Shown here: in pieces, positions 16,561 to 22,230 of the stretch
Layout: every line of letters starts with the position of its first letter
Numbering within the stretch: position 1 is the stretch's first letter
NCBI GenBank assembly: GCA_022567855.1
Contig: JADFGE010000008.1
Coordinates: 1 to 22,230 of the forward strand
From: Planctomycetota bacterium
GTDB lineage: Bacteria; Planctomycetota; Phycisphaerae; Phycisphaerales; SM1A02
DNA length: 22,230 nt
Direction of reading: 5' to 3'
The notes under the pieces: model-generated
What the model was told of the DNA's origin: nothing
The model's input: only the letters and a program-made list of their open reading frames with translations
Databases searched by the model: none
Position numbers and translations under genes: made by a program

Positions 16561-18240
16561 TCACCAATCCCGCATAGGGATATTCACGCCATGCTGATCG
16601 CCGCACTTGCGCGCATCTTCATATCCCGCATCCGCGTGGCGGAAGATGCCCATCAATGGATCGTTGGTCAGCACGCGCTTGAGGCGTTCGTCGGCTTCGC
16701 GCGTTCCATCGGCAACAATCACTTGCCCTGCGTGTTGCGCAAAGCCGATCCCCACGCCGCCGCCGTGGTGGAAGCTCACCCAACTCGCGCCGCTGACGGC
16801 GTTGACGGCAAAGTTCAGCAGCGGCCAATCGCTGACCGCATCGGTGCCATCGAGCATGCCTTCGGTTTCGCGATTGGGTGAGGCGACCGAGCCGCAGTCC
16901 AGATGATCGCGCCCGATGACGATGGGGGCGCTGACTTTACCATCACGCACCAATTCGTTGAACTTCAGGCCGGCTTTGTCGCGCTGACCCAACCCCAGCC
17001 AACAGATGCGCGCCGGCAAACCCTGGAATGCCACACGCTGCTGGGCCATCGTGATCCAGCGGTGCAGCGATTCATCATGGGGGAAGAGTTCGAGAATCAC
17101 CTCGTCCGTGGCCGCAATATCCGCCGGATCGCCCGAGAGCGCCACCCAACGAAACGGCCCACGTCCCACGCAGAACTGCGGGCGAATGTAGGCGGCCACA
17201 AATCCAGGAAACGCGAACGCGTCCTTGAATCCGTTATCAAGCGCACGCTGACGGATGTTGTTTCCATAGTCGAACGTCTCTGCGCCTCGCCCCCGGAGCT
17301 CGACCATCAACTGCACATGCCGCGTTATCGAATCGGTGGATCGGCGAACATACTCTTCGGGATCGCGAAGCCGCAAAGCGTCCGCGTCCTGGCGCGTCAG
17401 CCCCTGCGGATAGTAGCCATTGAGCGGATCATGGGCGGAGGTCTGATCGGTCAGCACATCGGGGATTACACTTTTCTCGTCTAGTGCTTCGAGCAAGTCC
17501 ACGGCGTTTCCCACCCACCCGATCGAGACTGCTTCGCCCGATGCCTTGGCTTTGACCGCCCGATCAATCGCCTCATTCAGATCACGATGAATCTCATCGA
17601 GATACCGGTCTTTGACGCGCTTCTCCAAGCGTTCGATGCACATCTCAGCCAGCAGACACACACCCTCGTTCATGGTCACCGCTAACGGCTGCGCCCCACC
17701 CATGCCGCCGCAGCCGGCCGTGACCGTCAGTCGCCCCTTGAGCGTTCCGCCGAAGTGTTGTCGCGCACATTCGGCGAACGTTTCGTACGTGCCCTGCAAA
17801 ATCCCTTGGGTGCCGATATAGATCCACGACCCGGCCGTCATCTGGCCGAACATGATTAAGCCTTTGGCGGCCAGCTCATCAAAGTGCTCCTGCGTGGCCC
17901 AGTGGGGGACGAGATTACTGTTGGCGATGATCACCCGCGGCGAGTCGACGGTGGTTTTACATACACCAACGGGTTTGCCCGATTGAACGAGCAGCGTCTC
18001 GTCCGGCTCAAGCTTCTTCAGTACATCAACAATCGCATCGAACGCTTCCCACGAGCGCACGGCCTGACCGCGCCCGCCATAGACGACGAGTTCATCAGGA
18101 TTCTCGGCAACCTCCGGATCGAGATTGTTCATCAACATGCGCATCGCCGCCTCGGCCTGCCAGGTCTTGCAGGTCTTGGTCGGACCGCGCGGGGCCCTGA
18201 CGGTTCGAGCGCCGGTTGGTCGGGCGGTGGTTGTAGTCAT
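16561..18240 (-). CDS. hutU: Urocanate hydratase
   Basis: HutU adds water to urocanate using tightly bound NAD+, giving 4-imidazolone-5-propanoate, the substrate of HutI. The 559-residue protein matches family length and carries its signatures: RTVRAPRG near the N-terminus, MRMLMNNLDPEVAE, the NAD-binding glycine motif CGGMGGAQPLA (around residues 178-185), RDHLDCGSVASPNRETEGM, and FHHGGGVGIGFAQHAG near the C-terminus. I chose the ATG at 18240 because GGAG lies 8 bases upstream and the family N-terminus begins there; two earlier ATGs at 18285 and 18282 would add an arginine-rich extension without support. It heads the minus-strand run and is divergent from the VOC gene. No histidine ammonia-lyase gene (hutH) is present in the window. 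Confidence 0.97.
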   Translation of the reverse strand: MTTTTARPTGARTVRAPRGPTKTCKTWQAEAAMRMLMNNLDPEVAENPDELVVYGGRGQAVRSWEAFDAIVDVLKKLEPDETLLVQSGKPVGVCKTTVDSPRVIIANSNLVPHWATQEHFDELAAKGLIMFGQMTAGSWIYIGTQGILQGTYETFAECARQHFGGTLKGRLTVTAGCGGMGGAQPLAVTMNEGVCLLAEMCIERLEKRVKDRYLDEIHRDLNEAIDRAVKAKASGEAVSIGWVGNAVDLLEALDEKSVIPDVLTDQTSAHDPLNGYYPQGLTRQDADALRLRDPEEYVRRSTDSITRHVQLMVELRGRGAETFDYGNNIRQRALDNGFKDAFAFPGFVAAYIRPQFCVGRGPFRWVALSGDPADIAATDEVILELFPHDESLHRWITMAQQRVAFQGLPARICWLGLGQRDKAGLKFNELVRDGKVSAPIVIGRDHLDCGSVASPNRETEGMLDGTDAVSDWPLLNFAVNAVSGASWVSFHHGGGVGIGFAQHAGQVIVADGTREADERLKRVLTNDPLMGIFRHADAGYEDARKCGDQHGVNIPMRDW

Positions 18241-18360
18241 CGGATCGACTCCAAAGTCAGCGGTTCGCCGCTGGGCTGACATCATACGTCACCGCGGCCG
18301 GCCACTCCCGGCTATGATGCCGAATCGATCCACAAACCACCTGGCAAGAAAGGAAAAGGC

Positions 18361-18741
18361 ATGGCTACGCAAGCTCCTCCCGCTACGAGCACCTTCTGTT
18401 GGAATGAGTTGATGACGGGCGACGTCGAGGCCGCCAAGAAGTTCTACACGGCGCTGTTCGGCTGGGAAACCAAGGAGATGGACATGGGCCCGGCCGGCAC
18501 GTACACCATCTTCACCTCGGCCGGCAAAGACTGCGCCGGCATGATGAAGAAGCCCGATGAGCATGTGCCGACGACCTGGCTTTCGTACGTCAGCGTAGAA
18601 GACGTTGATGCCAGCACATCCAAAGCCGAAAGCCTGGGCGCAACGGTTTGTGTGAAGCCGACCGACATCCCCGACATGGGACGGTTCTCGGTGGTCATCG
18701 ACCCGACCGGTGCGGCGATCGCGCTGTACAAGGGCAAGTAA
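18361..18741 (+). CDS. VOC-superfamily (glyoxalase/dioxygenase-fold) small protein
   Basis: The 126-residue protein shows the paired beta-alpha-beta-beta-beta modules of the vicinal-oxygen-chelate fold. Module one starts at FCWNELMTGDVEAAKKFYTALFGWE. Module two includes TTWLSYVSVEDVDASTSKAESLGATV and ends in FSVVIDPTGAAIALYKGK. Members bind a divalent metal and catalyse varied reactions or act as resistance or regulatory proteins. Length and motifs resemble the uncharacterised CFP-30B/CFP-32-like subgroup, and I cannot assign a substrate. The ATG at 18361 has a purine-rich AAAGGAAAAGG site upstream. The gene is divergent from hutU across 120 bases and is closed by a strong palindromic terminator, so it looks monocistronic. 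Confidence 0.88.
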   Translation: MATQAPPATSTFCWNELMTGDVEAAKKFYTALFGWETKEMDMGPAGTYTIFTSAGKDCAGMMKKPDEHVPTTWLSYVSVEDVDASTSKAESLGATVCVKPTDIPDMGRFSVVIDPTGAAIALYKGK

Positions 18742-18760
18742 TCTCGCGGCCGTTCTCGCC

Positions 18761-18790
18761 AAAGCCCACGGCGTGCACGCCGTGGGCTTT
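18761..18790. terminator. Perfect 30-base palindromic terminator after the VOC gene
   Basis: Positions 18761-18775 (AAAGCCCACGGCGTG) are exactly reverse-complementary to 18776-18790. This gives a long GC-rich stem with a TTT end, 20 bases after the VOC stop. It reads the same on both strands and should insulate the VOC gene from the cystathionine synthase gene. Confidence 0.85.
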
Positions 18791-18863
18791 CTCGCACGAC
18801 GCCTGCTTCGGCTAGGATAGATTGCCGGTAGTCTTGTCCTCCAACCGCGTTGGCGCGCAAATC

Positions 18864-20246
18864 ATGAAGTACGCCGAGAACATCCTCGAACTCATCGGTC
18901 ATACGCCGCTCGTCAGGCTCAACCGCCTGGTGGACGAGTCCGCCATGGCCCGCGTGCTCGTGAAGATGGAGCAGCTCAATCCGGCCGGTTCCGTGAAGGA
19001 TCGCATGGCCGTCCACATGCTCCGCCGCGCCGAGGAACATGACTTGATCGGCCCCGGCTCGACGATCGTCGAAAGCACTTCCGGCAACACGGGGCTCGGC
19101 CTGGCCATGGCGTGCGCGGTCAAGGGTTATCGATGCGTCTTCACCATTCCCGACAAGATGAGCAAAGAAAAGATCGACATGCTCAAGTCCTACGGCGCGG
19201 AGGTCGTCATCACCCGCACCGATCTGGAGCACGATCACCCCGAAAGTTACGTGATGGTCGCCAAGCGCATCGCCAAGGAAACCTCCGGCGGGTTCTATAT
19301 CGATCAGTATTACAACATGGCGAACCCCGAAGCGCACTACCTCACCACGGGTCCGGAGATTTGGGAAGATACCGACGGCAAGCTCGATGCTCTAGTTGGG
19401 GGTATTGGGACAGGCGGAACTATTTCAGGTGCGGGCAAATATCTAAAGGAAAAAGCCAAGGAAGCTGGGCGCGAAATAAAAATCGTTTGTCCCGATCCTC
19501 ATGGAAGCATTTATAAAGACATGCACCAGACCGGCAAGCACGAAGAGCCGGGCATTTATCGCGTGGAAGGGATCGGCCACGACTTTATGGTGGGCACTCT
19601 GGACTTTTCAGTGATTGATGAAGTGCGCAATGTTTCTGATAAGGAATCCTTTATTACCGCACGAAGGTTGGCGCGCGAAGAGGGTATCTTCTGTGGCGGC
19701 AGTACCGGCACAGCATTACACGGCGCGCTAGAAGTTGCAGTTGAGTTAGGTCCGGGCAAGCTGGTCGTGTGCCTACTTGCTGATTCGGGAGATCGATATT
19801 TAAGCAAGTGCTTTGATGATGAATGGATGAAGGATATGGGATACCTTGGCATAGATGAACGCCTGGGTACTGTTCGTGAAGTACTTAAAACCAAGGAAAT
19901 GCGCGTAGTGTTTGCAGATCCGAAGGAAACGCTCGCAAATGTTGCGCATCGAATGAATGAGTTAGGTATTTCGCAGATGCCGGTAACTCGGGTAAACGGC
20001 GGACCGCAGATGATGATCCACGAAGTTGATCTGCTTCAGAGTCTGGTATCAGGCCGCTGCACAGCTGATGATGATGTTGTTAAAGCCGCGAAGCCTTTAA
20101 TGGGAAAAGTCAGCGTTGATGATTCGCTATCAAAGGTGCAGGAAGTCTTTGATGCAGACAATGTTGCGGTAGTTGTAGATAACGATAAAGTAATCGGCAT
20201 CATCGGCAAGATCGATGTTGTGGAATTCCTAGCAGCACGAAGTTAA
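18864..20246 (+). CDS. Cystathionine beta-synthase-like PLP enzyme with C-terminal CBS-domain pair
   Basis: The 460-residue protein is a fold-type II PLP enzyme that would join serine (or O-acetylserine) to homocysteine or sulfide. The catalytic lysine is Lys45 (NPAGSVKDRMA). The substrate loop is STSGNTG (71-77) and the PLP phosphate loop is GGIGTGGTISG (about 179-189), with DSGDRYLSKCFDDEWM later. From about residue 335 to the end there is a CBS-domain pair (VAHRMNELGISQMPV, VVVDNDKVIGIIGKIDVVEFL) that may bind an adenosyl ligand. Length and layout fit bacterial CBS better than plain cysteine synthase. I chose the ATG at 18864 because it starts the conserved MKYAENILELIGHTPLVRLN; a TTG at 18822 is unlikely. 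GC content falls abruptly near residue 177, although the protein stays well conserved. Confidence 0.93.
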   Translation: MKYAENILELIGHTPLVRLNRLVDESAMARVLVKMEQLNPAGSVKDRMAVHMLRRAEEHDLIGPGSTIVESTSGNTGLGLAMACAVKGYRCVFTIPDKMSKEKIDMLKSYGAEVVITRTDLEHDHPESYVMVAKRIAKETSGGFYIDQYYNMANPEAHYLTTGPEIWEDTDGKLDALVGGIGTGGTISGAGKYLKEKAKEAGREIKIVCPDPHGSIYKDMHQTGKHEEPGIYRVEGIGHDFMVGTLDFSVIDEVRNVSDKESFITARRLAREEGIFCGGSTGTALHGALEVAVELGPGKLVVCLLADSGDRYLSKCFDDEWMKDMGYLGIDERLGTVREVLKTKEMRVVFADPKETLANVAHRMNELGISQMPVTRVNGGPQMMIHEVDLLQSLVSGRCTADDDVVKAAKPLMGKVSVDDSLSKVQEVFDADNVAVVVDNDKVIGIIGKIDVVEFLAARS

Positions 20247-20440
20247 AGCGCCTACGCTCGGTGCCAATGCAGAGCTCCTGGTAGGGGCATTAGCATATTC
20301 AAGATGAATCACATGGCGGTGTGAAGGATTTATTCCGGGTGATGAAGCGTGCCAAACGATCTGCGTCATCCACCAACTCATCAGGCAGACACTTTATTGC
20401 GACATCTCGATCAAGTTTGGTATCGCGCGCCAGATACACC
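19390..20440. other. Low-GC tract crossing the CBS gene and the kinase fragment
   Basis: Hand counts of 60-base lines give 35 to 41 GC upstream (18961, 19081 and 19201), 24 to 27 inside (19441, 19801, 20101, 20161 and 20281), 30 at 20341, and 37 at 20461. Codons change from mainly C/G-ending to A/T-ending at about 19390. Each boundary falls in coding sequence for a conserved motif: the PLP loop on the left and the kinase glycine-rich region on the right. Confidence 0.7.
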
Positions 20441-20541
20441 ACGCCCATGCCGCCGCGTCCGATTTCGCGGGTGATTTCGTACGGGCCGATTCGACTCGCC
20501 ATCTGATCGGGCGAACGGGGATTATTGACCGCATCAGTCAT
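20299..20541 (-). pseudogene. Truncated N-terminal fragment of a bacterial serine/threonine protein kinase
   Basis: The 80-residue frame begins MTDAVNNPRSPDQMASRIGPYEITREIGRGGMGVVYLARD (split here: MTDAVNNPRSPD, then QMASRIGPYEITREIG, RGGMGVVYLARD). It shows subdomain I of Hanks-type kinases with the glycine-rich ATP loop (IGRGGMGVVY) and subdomain II with the ATP lysine in DVAIKCLP. Homology continues to DADRLARF, then ends at about 20344, where kinases normally continue with an EREARLL-type helix. The last residues (ITRNKSFTPPCDSS) are unrelated. The catalytic loop, DFG motif and substrate lobe are all missing, so it cannot be an active kinase. The truncation lies within the low-GC tract and may share its origin. 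Confidence 0.75.
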
Positions 20542-20755
20542 GCTGCTCGGCTTCGCCGCCGTCCTTCAAACCCCCCAAGTCAGGCCCTCCCAGCCTGCCG
20601 GGGTGGTCTGTAGCTTATCGTCGTGTCGTGGGCATGGCGGCTGGGGGCGCGTAACAGGGCAAGCTGGCGGCGTGGAACGGCGCCGGGCGGGCGGAATAGG
20701 ATTTGAGCAGACGTGTCCATTGGGCAGAGCGCTCCTTCAACGACGAGGTCGAGCC

Positions 20756-20977
20756 ATGCGCAGGGTGATGATGATTCTCATATTGATCGCGGCGACGGCC
20801 GTCCTGACGGGCTGTCACCATGGGTACTATTCCGGCGGGTTTGGGTACGGCTACTCCAGCGAGGTTCTCTTGTACGGCGGGCATTACGACTACGGCCACT
20901 ACGGCCATTACGGCTACGGCTATGGCCACGGCGATCACGGCGGGTACGGTCATCACGGTGGCCATGGTCACCACTGA
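20756..20977 (+). CDS. Small His/Gly/Tyr-rich lipoprotein
   Basis: The 73-residue protein has a short lipoprotein signal (MRRVMM, then a hydrophobic stretch ending AVLTGC) with a lipobox cysteine at residue 20. The mature part is a low-complexity run of Gly, Tyr and His, with 12 histidines in the last 53 residues (for example GGHYDYGHYGHYGYGYGHGDH). The ATG at 20756 has GAGGT upstream at suitable spacing; the frame is open further upstream but without homology or a signal. A metal-binding or surface-adhesive role is possible from composition alone, and I recognise no family. It converges on atpD with 90 bases between them. Its repetitive codons (TAC GGC, CAC GGC) suggest growth by replication slippage. 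Confidence 0.72.
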   Translation: MRRVMMILILIAATAVLTGCHHGYYSGGFGYGYSSEVLLYGGHYDYGHYGHYGYGYGHGDHGGYGHHGGHGHH

Positions 20978-21006
20978 CCCACCGCCAAACTATGCGCGCT
21001 CGCAAT

Positions 21007-21046
21007 CAACGACGCCCAGCGATTGAATCCGTAGGCGTTGTCGTTG
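21007..21046. terminator. Weak inverted repeat between the lipoprotein gene and atpD
   Basis: CAACGAC (21007-21013) pairs with GTCGTTG (21040-21046), and an inner GCC/GGC pair is also possible. It lies in the convergent gap, 20-60 bases from the atpD stop. The loop is long and there is no T-run, so this is a tentative call. Confidence 0.25.
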
Positions 21047-21067
21047 GTGTGTGCAATGTGTTGGCGA

Positions 21068-22230
21068 CTAGGCTTCTACGGCCAGGCGTTCGGCCTTGGC
21101 TTTGGCGTCGTCGAGTGTGCCAACGTACATGAACGCGCTCTCCGGCAGATCGTCGCCTTCGCCTTCAGCCAACCGGTCAAACGAATCGATCGTTTCCTCA
21201 AGCGGTGTGTAGATGCCCTTGAGGCCGGTGAATTGCTCAGCCACGAAGAACGGCTGACTGAAGAACCGCTCGATCTTGCGGGCCCGGGCCACGGCGAGTT
21301 TGTCTTCCTCGGCAAGTTCGTCTACGCCCAGGATTGCGATGATGTCCTGAAGATCGCGGTACCGCTGTAGAATCGTCTGCACCTTGCGGGCCACGGCGTA
21401 GTGTCGTTCGCCGATGGTCCCCGGCTCGAGGATGCGCGAGGTCGAGGCGATGGGATCGACCGCGGGGTAGATGCCCTTCTCGGTGATGCTGCGCTCGAGT
21501 ACGACGAAGGCGTCGAGGTGGATGAATGCGGTCGCCGGCGCCGGGTCGGTCAAGTCGTCGGCGGGAACGTAGATTGCCTGAACCGAGGTGATCGCACCTT
21601 TGGTCGTCGAGGTGATTCGCTCCTGGAGCTGCCCCATTTCGGTCGCAAGCGTCGGCTGATAGCCCACGGCTGAAGGCATGCGACCCAGAAGCGCGGAAAC
21701 TTCCGAACCCGCCTGGGTGAAGCGAAAGATGTTGTCAATGAAGAGCAGCGTTTCCTTGCCGGAGGTGTCGCGGAAGTCTTCAGCCATGGTCAGGCCGGAC
21801 AGACCCACGCGGAGGCGTGCCCCGGGCGGCTCGTTCATTTGCCCGAAGACCATGGCGACCTTGTCGATGACCTTGCAGGTCTTGCCATTCTCGTCGGTGT
21901 ACTCGGCTTCCTGCATTTCCAGCCAGAGGTCGTTGCCCTCGCGTGTTCGTTCACCGACGCCGCAAAAAACGCTGTAGCCGCCGAACTCACGGGCGACGCG
22001 CGCGATCATTTCCTGAATGATGACGGTCTTACCTACGCCGGCCCCGCCGAACAGGCCGATCTTTCCGCCGCGGACGAACGGGCAGAGCAGATCGACCACC
22101 TTGATGCCGGTCTCGAGCATTTCGGTTTTGGGATTGAGCTCGGTGAACTTTGGCGGCTCGCGATGGATGGGTCGGCGTCGGGTGGCGTTGACCGGCCCTT
22201 TTTCGTCGATCGGCTCACCGAAGAGGTTGA
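21068..22230 (-). CDS. atpD: F-type ATP synthase subunit beta, 5' partial
   Basis: The beta subunit carries the catalytic nucleotide sites of the F1 sector, which makes ATP on the cytoplasmic face of the membrane. The frame is open to the right edge, where it reads GEPIDEKGPV and RRPIHREPPKF, so the N-terminal barrel and start are outside the window. Visible motifs are LETGIKVVDLL, the Walker A loop GGAGVGKT, the GERTREGNDLW block, GQMNEPPGARLRVGL, the Walker B strand ETLLFIDNIFRFTQAGSEVSALLGRMPSAVGYQPTL (quoted as ETLLFIDNIFRF and SALLGRMPSAVGYQPTL), and the C-terminal helical domain from about DIIAILGVDEL to KAERLAVEA. Sequence and spacing look fully functional. The stop is followed by 90 bases and a gene on the other strand, so no atpC follows as it usually does. 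Confidence 0.97.
   Translation of the reverse strand, partial: NLFGEPIDEKGPVNATRRRPIHREPPKFTELNPKTEMLETGIKVVDLLCPFVRGGKIGLFGGAGVGKTVIIQEMIARVAREFGGYSVFCGVGERTREGNDLWLEMQEAEYTDENGKTCKVIDKVAMVFGQMNEPPGARLRVGLSGLTMAEDFRDTSGKETLLFIDNIFRFTQAGSEVSALLGRMPSAVGYQPTLATEMGQLQERITSTTKGAITSVQAIYVPADDLTDPAPATAFIHLDAFVVLERSITEKGIYPAVDPIASTSRILEPGTIGERHYAVARKVQTILQRYRDLQDIIAILGVDELAEEDKLAVARARKIERFFSQPFFVAEQFTGLKGIYTPLEETIDSFDRLAEGEGDDLPESAFMYVGTLDDAKAKAERLAVEA

Noticed and set aside
20525..20755. 77-residue upstream extension of the small lipoprotein
   Set aside because: The lipoprotein signal starts exactly at the ATG at 20756, which has its own GAGGT site, and the extension has no protein-like features.

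Overview
The window is GC-rich, densely coding bacterial DNA that most likely comes from the Planctomycetota, probably the Phycisphaerae side of that phylum (inference). Three things point there: a secreted protein with two GC-type dockerin-like repeats (CPWDLDDSGDVGVKDLL and CPADFDGSSDVGVKDLL), a neighbouring exported protein with a PAPGA / Gly-Leu / Arg-run sorting tail, and a complete HpnC-HpnD-HpnE squalene cassette. Hairpin-type interspersed repeats lie in gaps and at gene edges.

Layout. Positions 1-2928 (+) hold the 3' part of a fused indolepyruvate:ferredoxin-oxidoreductase-like protein. It meets ispH (2925-3983, -) tail to tail with a 4-base overlap. After a short divergent gap come hpnC, hpnD and hpnE (4103-7352, +), coupled by 4-base start/stop overlaps. 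IspH closes the MEP pathway that makes isoprenoid precursors, and HpnD, HpnC and HpnE turn farnesyl diphosphate into squalene, so 2925-7352 is an isoprenoid/squalene block. No squalene-hopene cyclase is visible. A soluble transhydrogenase-like flavoprotein gene (7444-8874, -) faces this block.

Positions 9118-10777 (+) hold two exported proteins: a dockerin-repeat protein broken by a one-base frameshift and an intact PEP-CTERM-like protein. Next is a nested inverted-repeat element (10878-11014) that I cannot assign to a known family.

Positions 11027-18240 (-) form a same-strand run, transcribed in the order hutU, a voltage-gated K+ channel-like gene, hutI, a type I methionine aminopeptidase gene and a prolyl oligopeptidase gene. 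HutU and HutI catalyse consecutive steps of histidine breakdown. Repeat elements sit between hutU and the channel gene and at the 5' end of hutI. One repeat sits inside hutI as an in-frame duplicated peptide.

Positions 18361-20246 (+) hold a small VOC-fold protein, a strong palindromic terminator and a cystathionine beta-synthase-like gene. The second half of that gene changes sharply in base composition, and the low-GC tract runs on into a truncated serine/threonine-kinase fragment (20299-20541, -). The right end holds a tiny His/Gly/Tyr-rich lipoprotein gene (20756-20977, +) and the 3' part of atpD (21068-22230, -), which has no atpC after it.

The most unusual signals are the composition-mosaic CBS/kinase tract, the clover-leaf-like repeat at 10878-11014, the double-hairpin element that has become part of the hutI reading frame, and the oxidoreductase fusion that seems to have lost its thiamine-diphosphate and Fe-S motifs. 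All homology calls were made by eye, without database searches.
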